Positions 1-6,881 of a stretch of 9,455 nt of DNA are shown here, piece by piece; the first letter of the stretch is position 1, and the number at the start of each line of letters is the position of its first letter. The stretch covers positions 1 through 9,455 of the forward strand of contig DATNHC010000071.1 in the NCBI GenBank assembly GCA_035605155.1, written 5' to 3'. The stretch comes from VRUE01 sp035605155. GTDB lineage: Bacteria; Actinomycetota; Thermoleophilia; Solirubrobacterales; 70-9. Under the pieces are notes generated by a model, which worked only from the letters and a program-made list of their open reading frames with translations, was not told the DNA's origin and did no database searches. The position numbers and the translations under genes were made by a program.

Positions 1-1691
1 ACCAGGGTGCCGACCCCGAGCGTGAAGGCGAACCCCTTGACGCCGGCGGTGGCCAGCACGAAGAGGATGAACGCGGTCAGCAGGGTGATGACGTTGGCGT
101 CGACGATCGTCGCAATCCCCCGCCTGTATCCGACCGGTATCGCTGCGGAGAGGCTGCGTCCGGCGCGCACCTCCTCCTTGATGCGCTCGAAGATGATGAT
201 GTTCGAGTCGGAAGCGACACCGATCGTCAGGATCATGCCGGCGATGCCCGGCAGGGTCATCGTGATCGGGATCAGCTTGATCAGCGCGAAGAAGAAGATC
301 GCGTAGACCGCCAGGCCAAGCACGGCAATCACGCCGAGGAAGCGGTAGTAGACGATCAGGAAGGCAACGACCAGCAGCAGCCCGATGAGACCGGCACGCA
401 GGCCCTCCTCGAGGGCCTGTTCGCCAAGCGTCGCCGAGACCTGCGACTGGCTGATCAACTTCAGGTTGATCGGCAGGGCGCCGATCTGCAGGACAGTCGC
501 CAGGTCCTGGGCGTCGGTGATGCTGGTGAAGCCGCCGGAGATCTGGGCGCCGGTGCGGCCGTCGATCCCATCGGGGTTCTGTTCGTAGTTGATGATCGGC
601 CGAGTCTTGACTTCGTTGTCGAGGACGACGGCGAAGCGACCGGAGTTTTCTTCCGCTGCTTTTTCGCCGCTCGGGCCGATCGCCGAGGCGGCCCCGCGCT
701 GGGCGATCGTGCGGGTGACTTCCTGAAAAGCCTGGCGACCCTCGTCGGTGAAGCCGAAGCTCACGTTGGGCTGGTTGAGTTCGTCGAATTCCTGCTTGGG
801 ATCGGTGATGTCCAGACCCGAGAGGGCAGGACGGTCGCGCAGCGCATACCAGCCAGGCTCGCCGTTCTCGATCACCTGGCCGCTGCGGTCGCTGGGCATC
901 TCCGAGACGACGACGGTTCCCGGTGGGACTTCGAGCACGACGCCCTTTTTCGGGCGCTTCTCGCCGGTCGGCTTGACGTAGAGGTCGGCTTTGCTGAACT
1001 CCGGCCCCGCTATCAGGTTGGGGGGTTTCTGTTTGCCGGTGACTTTGTCTTTGGACGGCTCGTTGAAGAGGTAGTAGCGCGGGCGGCTGGTCGAGCACTC
1101 GGTGCAGCCAGGTTCCGGTTCCTGTTCGGAGGCGAGTTTGACCGCGGCGTAGGCCGTGGGGAAGGCACCGGAGAAGATCAGCTGCTGGTCCTGGAAGCGG
1201 GTGGTCGTCCGTCCCGCGTCCTGCCATTCTTCGCTCGCTTCGGTAACCACGGTCGGCGGCGGTTCGGCACCAGGGCGACCGCCGATCACCCTCTCGCGGC
1301 CGATCAGGTTTGGTTCCCAGTCGTAGAAGTAAAGCTGCGCAGTGGTCCCGACCTGGTCGATCGCCCGCTGCGCGTTGGTGACGTCGGGCAGGCTGACCGA
1401 GATCCCGTCCTCGCCAAGGCGGGCGACCTCGGGCTCGGCGACGCCGAACTGGTCGATTCGTTCGCGGATGATCTCGATCGAGCGCTCGATGTCCGCGCCG
1501 CTGACCGACTCGACCTGGTTGGTCGGGGTCCCCTGGTAGATCAGTTCGACCCCACCCTTCAGGTCGAGACCGAGCTTGGTCGAGACCGAGTTGATCACGA
1601 CCAGCGAGGCAGCGATCAGGCCAGCCACGAAGACGAGAACGAAGGCGTTCCAGCGTCCCATCCTCCTCATGCGCCCCCGCCCCTTCGCCAT
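1..1691 (-). CDS. secD: SecD, protein translocase subunit (3' end cut by window edge)
   Basis: SecD is a membrane subunit that works with SecF beside SecYEG, using the proton gradient to help pull exported proteins across the membrane. Translation from ATG 1691 gives 563 visible residues without a stop. Seen: one N-terminal membrane helix (about 16-36), the SecD signature GLDLKGG (41-47), a long periplasmic-type region, and a C-terminal membrane domain from about residue 430. That domain carries the family motif around TLPGMAGM and ASDSNIIIFERIKEE; its Asp495 matches the conserved acidic residue implicated in proton coupling. The extracytoplasmic region has a long insert with a CxxC pair (Cys196, Cys199). 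The start is supported by GGAGG at 1701-1705, 9 nt upstream inside the preceding gene. Only the last part of the final membrane helix appears to be missing. Whether secF follows separately or as a SecDF fusion cannot be seen. Confidence 0.96.
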   Translation of the reverse strand, partial: MAKGRGRMRRMGRWNAFVLVFVAGLIAASLVVINSVSTKLGLDLKGGVELIYQGTPTNQVESVSGADIERSIEIIRERIDQFGVAEPEVARLGEDGISVSLPDVTNAQRAIDQVGTTAQLYFYDWEPNLIGRERVIGGRPGAEPPPTVVTEASEEWQDAGRTTTRFQDQQLIFSGAFPTAYAAVKLASEQEPEPGCTECSTSRPRYYLFNEPSKDKVTGKQKPPNLIAGPEFSKADLYVKPTGEKRPKKGVVLEVPPGTVVVSEMPSDRSGQVIENGEPGWYALRDRPALSGLDITDPKQEFDELNQPNVSFGFTDEGRQAFQEVTRTIAQRGAASAIGPSGEKAAEENSGRFAVVLDNEVKTRPIINYEQNPDGIDGRTGAQISGGFTSITDAQDLATVLQIGALPINLKLISQSQVSATLGEQALEEGLRAGLIGLLLVVAFLIVYYRFLGVIAVLGLAVYAIFFFALIKLIPITMTLPGIAGMILTIGVASDSNIIIFERIKEEVRAGRSLSAAIPVGYRRGIATIVDANVITLLTAFILFVLATAGVKGFAFTLGVGTL

Positions 1692-1695
1692 CGTC

Positions 1696-2175
1696 CTAGT
1701 CCTCCGGAGTGAGGACGATCAACAGGCCGCCGTCGTCGTCGTAGGCAGGGAACACGTCGGCCACCGCCTCGGCCGGCAGGTCGCCCTCGGCATTGACCGA
1801 GACGCGCTTGCCGAGCGAGCGCACGCCCCACTCCAGCGAGGTCTCGATCGGGTCTCCACCTGCGGCGTGGTCATCCCCCGGGACCTTCGCCTCCTCCCGC
1901 CACTGGAGACCCAGGACCTCCTGCACCGGCCTGCCGATCACGTCCTCGTCGGTGAGGCCGGTGAGCTCGTAGCTGCCGCGGCCGGCATCGATCACCCGGG
2001 CTTTCTGATCGCAGACGAAGAAGGCCGCATTGGGCGCCGGGTAGTAGTCGTCGAGCAGCTCGAAGACGAAGCTGAAATCGCATTTGGAGCAGCCCTTCGG
2101 GCGCGAGCTGAAGCCTGCCGTGCGCTCGGCGCTTATCTCCCGGTGGCCGCAGTTGGGGCAGATGAAGAACGGCAC
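1696..2175 (-). CDS. Zinc-ribbon plus PAS-domain protein, in the usual yajC position
   Basis: A 159-residue protein of unknown function. Seen: an N-terminal zinc ribbon, CPNCG at 6-10 and CSKC at 29-32, giving four metal-binding cysteines (6, 9, 29, 32). Residues about 45-157 then read like a single PAS fold: a hydrophobic start with Cys55, the typical stretch ending in TGLTDEDVIGRPVQEVLG (72-89), and closing beta strands. There is no membrane helix, kinase, cyclase or DNA-binding domain, so it is a stand-alone soluble sensor or adaptor by inference. The start is GTG at 2175, with GAGG close upstream (spacing rather short), 26 nt after the ruvB stop. It ends 4 nt before secD, so it is surely co-transcribed with both. 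In many actinobacteria yajC sits here; this protein has no similarity to YajC. A redox, metal or ligand-sensing role is possible but unproven. Confidence 0.85.
   Translation of the reverse strand: MPFFICPNCGHREISAERTAGFSSRPKGCSKCDFSFVFELLDDYYPAPNAAFFVCDQKARVIDAGRGSYELTGLTDEDVIGRPVQEVLGLQWREEAKVPGDDHAAGGDPIETSLEWGVRSLGKRVSVNAEGDLPAEAVADVFPAYDDDGGLLIVLTPED
1701..1705 (-). promoter_or_regulatory. Shine-Dalgarno site for secD
   Basis: On the minus strand GGAGG lies 9 nt before the secD ATG, within the last codons of the zinc-ribbon/PAS gene. It decides the secD start and suggests secD is translated together with that gene from one transcript. Confidence 0.7.
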
Positions 2176-2201
2176 GCCCCTCAGGTTACTGAGAGTGGCT
2201 T

Positions 2202-3284
2202 TTAGAAGAGGCTTCTTGCGCCATCCGGCGCCGGCAGGCCCAAATGGTCGTATGCACGAGGCGTGATCACCCGGCCGCGGGGTGTCCGCTTGAGCAGTCC
2301 CTGCTGCAGGAGATAGGGCTCGAGCACGTCCTCGATCGTGTCCTGCTCCTCGCCGATCGCCACCGCCAGCGTCGAGAGGCCGACCGGCCCCCCGCCGAAC
2401 TTGGTCGCCACCGTATCGAGCAGGGCGCGGTCGGAGCGGTCGAGGCCGCCAGCGTCGACCTCGAGCATCTCAAGCGCCGCGGCCGCCACCTCGGCGTCGA
2501 TTGGGCCACGCTCCTTGACCTGGGCAAAATCGCGCACCCGCTTCAGCAGCCGGTTGGCGACGCGCGGCGTGCCGCGCGAGCGCTCGGCGATCGTGCGGGC
2601 CCCCTCGGCGTCGATCTCGACGCCGAGAATGCCTGCCGAGCGGGCGATGATCTGACCGAGGTGCCCGGGGGTGTAGTGCTCGACCCGATGGGAGAGACCG
2701 AAGCGGTCACGCAGCGGCGTCGTCAGCAGACCGGCACGCGTCGTGGCGCCGATCAGCGTGAAGGGCGGCAGCGGCAGGGTGACGGTGCGCGCGCCAGCCC
2801 CCTGGCCGAGGACGACAGGCAGCTCGCCGTCCTCCATCGCCGGATAGAGGGTCTCCTCGACCGCCCTTCCAAGGCGGTGGATCTCATCGACGAAGAAGAC
2901 GCTGCCCGGCTCGAGCGCGGTGAGGAAGGAGGCAACGTCTGCCTTTCGCTCCAGGGCCGGGCCGGCGGTCTGCACCATCGGCACGCCCATCTCCTCGGCG
3001 ACGATGTGGGCCAGCGAGGTCTTGCCCAGGCCGGGCGGCCCGGCGAGCAGCACGTGGTCCAGCGGCTCGCCCCGCTTGCGCGCCGCCTCGATGAAGATCG
3101 CCAGCTGCTCCGTGACCTGTTCCTGGTTGACGAAATCCGCCAGGCGGCGCGGCCGCAAAGACCGGTCGAGGTCCTCGTCAGGCGCATCGGCCCTCGCATC
3201 GTGAACCCGGACGTCATCGGGTGGCGACTCCTCCCCGGGCGGGAACGGCCCATCGATCCCTGGCGTGCGAATCCGGTCGCTCAC
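2202..3284 (-). CDS. ruvB: RuvB, Holliday junction branch-migration ATPase
   Basis: RuvB forms hexameric rings that pump DNA through the RuvA-bound Holliday junction during recombination and repair. The 360-residue product has all core AAA+ motifs: Walker A GPPGLGKT (82-89), Walker B VDEIH (132-136), sensor 1 GATTRAG (179-185), the PLRDRFG segment (190-196) that carries the arginine finger region, sensor 2 around GTPRVANRLL (238-247), and a C-terminal winged helix (about 285-350) with FGGGPVGLSTLA. It is somewhat longer than the usual 330-350 residues because of an acidic, proline-rich N-terminal tail of about 40 residues before the conserved DRSLRPRRLADF block; the tail is probably disordered. 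The ATG overlaps the ruvA stop by 4 nt (ATGA), implying translational coupling in ruvCAB. Confidence 0.98.
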   Translation of the reverse strand: MSDRIRTPGIDGPFPPGEESPPDDVRVHDARADAPDEDLDRSLRPRRLADFVNQEQVTEQLAIFIEAARKRGEPLDHVLLAGPPGLGKTSLAHIVAEEMGVPMVQTAGPALERKADVASFLTALEPGSVFFVDEIHRLGRAVEETLYPAMEDGELPVVLGQGAGARTVTLPLPPFTLIGATTRAGLLTTPLRDRFGLSHRVEHYTPGHLGQIIARSAGILGVEIDAEGARTIAERSRGTPRVANRLLKRVRDFAQVKERGPIDAEVAAAALEMLEVDAGGLDRSDRALLDTVATKFGGGPVGLSTLAVAIGEEQDTIEDVLEPYLLQQGLLKRTPRGRVITPRAYDHLGLPAPDGARSLF

Positions 3285-3880
3285 GCCGCCTTGCTCCTCG
3301 AAGATCCGGCCTTGCGCAGGGCGGCAGCGATCAGCTGCTCCGCATCCTCTCCCTCGATGCCGTCGAGCAGCTGCTCGGCCTCCAGGGGCGCATAGCCGAG
3401 GTTGACGAGGCCGTCGCGGGCGAGGCTGCGGGCGTCGGCGCCCCTGGAGCCCCCCAGCGCCACCTCCTCCTCCAGAGCGCCGGCGACCTTCTCGCGCAGC
3501 TCGACGATGATCCGCTCCGAGGTCCGCTTGCCGATCCCCGGCACAGCCTGGAAACGCTTCGCATCGCCGGCTGCAATCGCCCGCAGCAGCTCGCGCACGG
3601 GTCCTCCTGAGAGCACCGCAAGGGCCACCTTTGGCCCAATCCCGCTGACTGAGATCAGCTCGCCGAAGAGATCGCGCTCCTCCTCGGAGGCAAAGCCGAA
3701 GAGGGCCAGGGCGTCGTCGCGTGGGATCAGCTCGGCGTGCAGGAAGACCTCGCGCCCGGTGGCCGGCACGGACTTCAGCGTCTCAGCCGAGACGGCGAGC
3801 CGGTACCCGACCCCACCCGCGTCGACGACGACGTGGTCGGGGCGGCGAACCATGACCTCTCCACGAACCGCTGCGATCAT
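3281..3880 (-). CDS. ruvA: RuvA, Holliday junction-binding subunit
   Basis: RuvA binds the four-way junction as a tetramer and loads RuvB. The 199-residue product has the expected three-domain layout: an OB fold (about 1-63), including the acidic pin residues Asp55 and Asp56 that keep the junction open; a middle domain with two helix-hairpin-helix motifs, SGIGPKVAL (79-87) and PGIGKRTSERIIVEL (114-128); a flexible acidic linker (about 136-150); and a small C-terminal RuvB-contact domain (about 150-192). Its length matches the family. Its ATG overlaps the ruvC stop by 4 nt and its stop overlaps the ruvB start by 4 nt, so ruvC, ruvA and ruvB form one coupled operon. Confidence 0.98.
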   Translation of the reverse strand: MIAAVRGEVMVRRPDHVVVDAGGVGYRLAVSAETLKSVPATGREVFLHAELIPRDDALALFGFASEEERDLFGELISVSGIGPKVALAVLSGGPVRELLRAIAAGDAKRFQAVPGIGKRTSERIIVELREKVAGALEEEVALGGSRGADARSLARDGLVNLGYAPLEAEQLLDGIEGEDAEQLIAAALRKAGSSRSKAA

Positions 3881-4401
3881 CCTGCCAGCCTCTGCGCGCC
3901 AGCATCGACGGCGGCGACCGCAGCTTCCCTGCCGGCGGCGCCGCCATGGCAGATCGCAACCGCCAGGGCATCGGCAGCGTGGTCGGGACTCGGCGGCTCA
4001 GGCAGGCCGAGCAGCGTTCCAACCATGCGCTGGACCTGCTCCTTGCCGGCCGCGCCGGACCCGCAGACCGCCATCTTGATCGCCTGCGGCGTATAGGTGA
4101 AGCAGCGCACGCCGCGCTGCGCCGCGGCCAGCATCGCCGCGCCGCTGGCCCGCCCAACGGCCATCGCCGAGTGCACGTTCTTGCCGAAGTAGAGATCCTC
4201 GATCGCCATCGCCCGCGGCTCATGCCACTCGAGCAGCTCAGACAGAGCGCTGTGGATACGCTCCAGGCGCCGCTCGATCGGTTGCTCGGGCGAGGTCTCG
4301 ACGACGCCGCCGTCGAGGGCGACCATATGACTGCCCTCGACCCTGACCACGCCGAAACCGAGGTTTGCCGCACCAGGATCGATCCCCATCACAACTTGCA
4401 T
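3877..4401 (-). CDS. ruvC: RuvC, Holliday junction resolvase
   Basis: RuvC is the dimeric RNase H-fold nuclease that cuts Holliday junctions after RuvAB branch migration. The 174-residue product carries the catalytic set: Asp8 in MGIDPG, Glu68 in AIEDLYFGKN, and His141 with Asp144 in PDHAADALAVA. The pattern Asp/Glu/His/Asp is the one known from Thermus RuvC; the E. coli enzyme has Asp in place of the His, so this is a normal family variant. The conserved GRASGAAMLAA and YTPQAIKMAVCGSGAAGKEQV blocks are present. The ATG at 4401 lies 33 nt after the yebC stop and has no strong Shine-Dalgarno sequence. ATG at residue 5 is a less likely alternative because the strand leading to MGIDPG would be shortened. 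Confidence 0.97.
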   Translation of the reverse strand: MQVVMGIDPGAANLGFGVVRVEGSHMVALDGGVVETSPEQPIERRLERIHSALSELLEWHEPRAMAIEDLYFGKNVHSAMAVGRASGAAMLAAAQRGVRCFTYTPQAIKMAVCGSGAAGKEQVQRMVGTLLGLPEPPSPDHAADALAVAICHGGAAGREAAVAAVDAGAQRLAG

Positions 4402-4434
4402 GGAGAGTGATTCTGGAAAGAGCCTCGGATGCCT

Positions 4435-5193
4435 TTAAGGAGCGGCTGCAGCCAGCTTCTCGATGATCTCTGCCGGCACGTCGAAGTTGGCGTGCACGTC
4501 GTTGACGTCGTCGTGCTCCTCGAGCGTGTCGACGAGTTTCAAGAGCCATTCGGCCTCGGTCCCCTTGACGGTCACGGTGCTCTTCGGCTCCATCGCCACC
4601 TCGGAGGCCTGCACCTCGACGCCAGCCTCTTCGAGCGCCTCGCGAACCGCGCCGAGATCGCTCGCTTCGCAGATCACGCGCAGCTGCTCACCGTCCTCGC
4701 GCACGTCCTCGGCTCCCGCGTCGATCGCGACGATCAGGTCGTCCTCGCTGTAGCGGCTGGCGTCGACCACGATCACGCCGCGTTTCTCGAAGATCCAAGC
4801 GACCGAGCCCGGCTCGCCGAGGTTGCCGTGGTGCTTGGTGAAGGCGTGGCGAACGTCGGCGCTCGTGCGGTTGCGGTTGTCGGTCAGCGCCTCGACCAGG
4901 ATCGCGGCGCCGCCCGGCCCGTAGCCCTCGAAGAGAATCTGCTCGATCGCCTCGGCGTCGGCGCCGACGCCGCTGCCACGGTCGATCGCGCGCTGGATGT
5001 TGTCCTTGGGCATCGAGGCGTCGCGGGCCTTCTGGATCGCCGTGGCCAGAGGCGGATTGCCATCCGGCTCACCGCCCCCGTCGCGCGCAGCGACGGTTAT
5101 CGCGCGAGCCAGCTTGGTGAAGAGCTTGCCTCGTTTTGCATCGGCAGCGCCCTTCTTGTGCTTAATCGAAGACCACTTCGAGTGTCCTGACAT
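4435..5193 (-). CDS. yebC: YebC/PmpR family (TACO1-like) translation/regulatory factor
   Basis: YebC proteins have been described as DNA-binding regulators (PmpR) and, more recently and by analogy with mitochondrial TACO1, as factors that help ribosomes through difficult stretches such as polyproline. The family call is firm: the N terminus MSGHSKWSSIKHKKGAAD followed by LFTKLARAI, then MPKDNIQRAIDRG and FEGYGPGGAAILVEALTDNRNRT, are diagnostic, and the length (252 residues from this start) is typical. I place the start at the second ATG (5193), because the family almost always begins MSGHSKW; an upstream in-frame ATG at 5202 would add MAA. No good Shine-Dalgarno precedes either ATG. TAGAAT at 5206-5201 lies 7 nt before the second ATG, compatible with a leaderless mRNA. 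It is the first gene of the yebC-ruvCAB-secD group and diverges from the membrane protein gene. Confidence 0.96.
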   Translation of the reverse strand: MSGHSKWSSIKHKKGAADAKRGKLFTKLARAITVAARDGGGEPDGNPPLATAIQKARDASMPKDNIQRAIDRGSGVGADAEAIEQILFEGYGPGGAAILVEALTDNRNRTSADVRHAFTKHHGNLGEPGSVAWIFEKRGVIVVDASRYSEDDLIVAIDAGAEDVREDGEQLRVICEASDLGAVREALEEAGVEVQASEVAMEPKSTVTVKGTEAEWLLKLVDTLEEHDDVNDVHANFDVPAEIIEKLAAAAP

Positions 5194-5200
5194 AGCTGCC

Positions 5201-5206
5201 ATTCTA
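5201..5206 (-). promoter_or_regulatory. Possible -10 element for yebC
   Basis: TAGAAT on the minus strand, with 7 nt to the preferred yebC ATG. This would put transcription start at or next to that ATG. No convincing -35 hexamer is seen at 16-18 nt upstream, so this is a weak call based on position and the lack of a ribosome site. Confidence 0.3.
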
Positions 5207-5652
5207 TGAGTGTGGAAATGGCCACCGACTCCCGCAGGGCGGGGGCGGCCAGGGCCCTGGCCGCCAGCCTCGTCTTCGTGGCGATGCTGTTTGCGTCGCT
5301 TTCCCTATGGACCGCGATTCCGTTGAGCTGGATCTACATCGGCTCCAAGGTCTCCCACACTCAGTTCCCCAGCGAGGGCCCTTACTTCGTGGTCGCGGCC
5401 GGAATCATCGTCTCGATCGTCTTGATCGCTTGGCTGATCGGCCGCCTCAACCGCCTCTATATCCAGATCACCGGCACCAACCGTCTGACGCCAATGCGAC
5501 CCACCTGGTTGAAGAGCATGCGTGACACCCCCGCGGCCCCTGGGACGACGACCGTGGTCGAGGCAGTGCTGATGGGCTCCGTCCTGCTTGCCGCGCTCTG
5601 CCTAACAGTCTGGTTCTTCTTCCTCGCCGGATCGCCAATCCCGAATCAGTGA
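5206..5652 (+). CDS. Small three-helix membrane protein of unknown function
   Basis: I do not recognise a family. The 148-residue product has three strongly hydrophobic segments, about 18-45, 59-79 and 119-141, joined by a short first loop and a basic middle loop (about 80-110: Arg-rich, including GRLNRLYIQITGTNRL). It has no catalytic motif or cysteine pattern; the C-terminal tail is only a few residues after the last helix (AGSPIPNQ). ATG 5206 and ATG 5218 are both possible starts; the second gives 144 residues and keeps the first helix, and neither has a clear ribosome site. The hydrophobic pattern and the absence of a good competing frame argue that it is a real gene. It is the only clear plus-strand gene here, diverging from yebC and converging on the aminopeptidase. 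An accessory or assembly role in the membrane is only a guess. Confidence 0.75.
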   Translation: MSVEMATDSRRAGAARALAASLVFVAMLFASLSLWTAIPLSWIYIGSKVSHTQFPSEGPYFVVAAGIIVSIVLIAWLIGRLNRLYIQITGTNRLTPMRPTWLKSMRDTPAAPGTTTVVEAVLMGSVLLAALCLTVWFFFLAGSPIPNQ

Positions 5653-5675
5653 AGCTGTTCGCCAGGGCGGCCCCT

Positions 5676-5768
5676 CGCGGCGGGTGGCGCGGATTTGGGG
5701 GACCACCCCGAGGAAGCTTTAGCTACCGCAGGGGTGGTGGCACCAAATCCGTGACAGGACCCGCCGCG
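5676..5768. terminator. Large nested inverted repeat between convergent genes, probable bidirectional terminator
   Basis: A 93-bp imperfect palindrome. Outer arms CGCGGCGGGT (5676-5685) and ACCCGCCGCG (5759-5768) pair perfectly; middle arms GGATTTGG (5691-5698) and CCAAATCC (5743-5750) pair perfectly; inner arms ACCACCCC (5702-5709) and GGGGTGGT (5731-5738) pair perfectly. Even the apex (5712-5717 with 5722-5727) can pair with one mismatch. Small asymmetric internal loops separate the stems. It lies 24 bp after the membrane-protein stop and ends 9 bp before the aminopeptidase stop, where a shared terminator would be expected. There is no T-run on either side, so it is not a classic intrinsic terminator. 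A structured RNA or palindromic repeat element remains possible. Confidence 0.65.
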
Positions 5769-5777
5769 CCGGGTGCG

Positions 5778-6881
5778 CTAGACGACGAACTTGCCGTCGA
5801 CCTGGAACTCGACGCCGTCGACCTCGATCTTGCCGCCGCGACGCAGGTCGCAGACCAGATCGGTGTGCACGGCGGAGTCGTTGACTCCGCCTGACTCGGG
5901 ATAGGACTTGCCGACCGCCATGTGCACGGTGCCGCCGATCTTCTCGTCGAGCAGCACCTCCAACGTGCCGCGGTCGATCGCGTAGTTGGTGCCGATGCCC
6001 AGCTCGCCCAGCCGGCGAGCGCCGTCGTCGGTGTCGAGCAGCTCGACCAGGAACTCCTCGCCGCGCTCGGCGCTCGCGTCAACCACCCTGCCGGCCTCGA
6101 AGCGCAAGCGCACGCCGGAGACCTCGCGCCCGCCGATCACCGCCGGCAAGTGGAAAGTCACCTCGCCCTCGACCGAGTCCTCAACCGGGCCGGTGAAGAA
6201 CTCCCCGTCGGGCATGTTGTGGCGCCCGTCGCAGGGGATGAACTTGCGCCCGGCGATGCCGAGCTTGATGTCCGTCCCTGGCGCCGTGATCCGCACCTCC
6301 TCGTGGCCCTCGATCCACTTGGCAAGGCGTTTGCAATCGGCGGAGGCCCGCTCCCAGGCGGTCAGTGGATCAGCGTCGTCAGCAAGGCAGGCGCCGAAGT
6401 AGAAGTCCTCGTAGTCGGCGAGGCTCATCTCAGCCTCCGAGGCGTAGGCGTTGGTCGGGTAGAGCGTGTAGCACCAGCGGAAATCGCCGGCTGCGCTGCG
6501 CTCCATCATCCGGTTCAGCACCGGTCCGGTTGCAGCCTGGCGGCGGGTCTGGCGCTCAGGCGGCACCGCTGAGAGTTCGCGGGTGTTGGCGCTGGCGCCG
6601 ATGCCGATGCGCACGTCGGCGTTCTCGACCGTCCACTCCATGATGGGCGAGATCCACTCGAGCTGCTCGTCGCTGGCGTGCTGGTAGTAGATCGCCGCAA
6701 GACCGTCGAGGCCGACATTGAGGATCGGGTGCGCACCGGCCTTCAGCACCTCCTCATAGACGGCGCGCAGCAGGGGCTCGGCGCCGACCTCCCCGTCGAT
6801 CGACACCACCTCCCCCGCCTTCACGCCAGTCGAGTAACCGACCAGGATTTTCGCCAGGTTGTTCGCTCTCGGATCCCTCAA
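5778..6881 (-). CDS. M29 family metallo-aminopeptidase (AmpS/PepS type)
   Basis: M29 aminopeptidases are cytoplasmic two-metal enzymes that remove N-terminal residues from peptides. The 367-residue product starts with the family-like MRDPRANNLAKILVGYSTGV and contains the metal and catalytic positions expected for M29: Glu227 in MPDGEFFTGP, Glu293 in GELGIGTN, His320 in GGTVHMAVG, Tyr327 in KSYPESGG, and His339/Asp341 in AVHTDLVCD. It is somewhat shorter than the usual 400-410 residues, but no motif is missing. The start is TTG at 6881, overlapping the pdxT stop as TTGA, with GGAGG at 6896-6892 about 10 nt upstream. The aminopeptidase is therefore the third, translationally coupled gene of the pdxS-pdxT operon. 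Substrate preference cannot be read from sequence. The stop lies next to the large inverted repeat. Confidence 0.93.
   Translation of the reverse strand: MRDPRANNLAKILVGYSTGVKAGEVVSIDGEVGAEPLLRAVYEEVLKAGAHPILNVGLDGLAAIYYQHASDEQLEWISPIMEWTVENADVRIGIGASANTRELSAVPPERQTRRQAATGPVLNRMMERSAAGDFRWCYTLYPTNAYASEAEMSLADYEDFYFGACLADDADPLTAWERASADCKRLAKWIEGHEEVRITAPGTDIKLGIAGRKFIPCDGRHNMPDGEFFTGPVEDSVEGEVTFHLPAVIGGREVSGVRLRFEAGRVVDASAERGEEFLVELLDTDDGARRLGELGIGTNYAIDRGTLEVLLDEKIGGTVHMAVGKSYPESGGVNDSAVHTDLVCDLRRGGKIEVDGVEFQVDGKFVV

Noticed and set aside
2244..3395. Long plus-strand open frame (383 codons) opposite ruvB and ruvA
   Set aside because: It is the antisense of clear ruvB/ruvA coding sequence; its translation is low-complexity, Arg/Asp/Leu-rich and without recognisable domains, as expected for shadow frames in GC-rich DNA.
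3877..4401. RuvC apparently missing a catalytic aspartate (His141 in the E. coli Asp138 position)
   Set aside because: Histidine at this position is the known Thermus-type arrangement and is common in the family; the enzyme looks normal.
4402..4434. Short palindrome CCTTAAAGG around the yebC stop as a terminator
   Set aside because: Too short and inside a tight operon with only 33 nt before ruvC; no loop or T-run.
4429..5190. Plus-strand open frame (253 codons) opposite yebC
   Set aside because: Exactly mirrors yebC; the product has no family features and is a codon-bias shadow.
5922..6572. Plus-strand open frame opposite the M29 aminopeptidase
   Set aside because: Antisense shadow of a gene with intact catalytic motifs.
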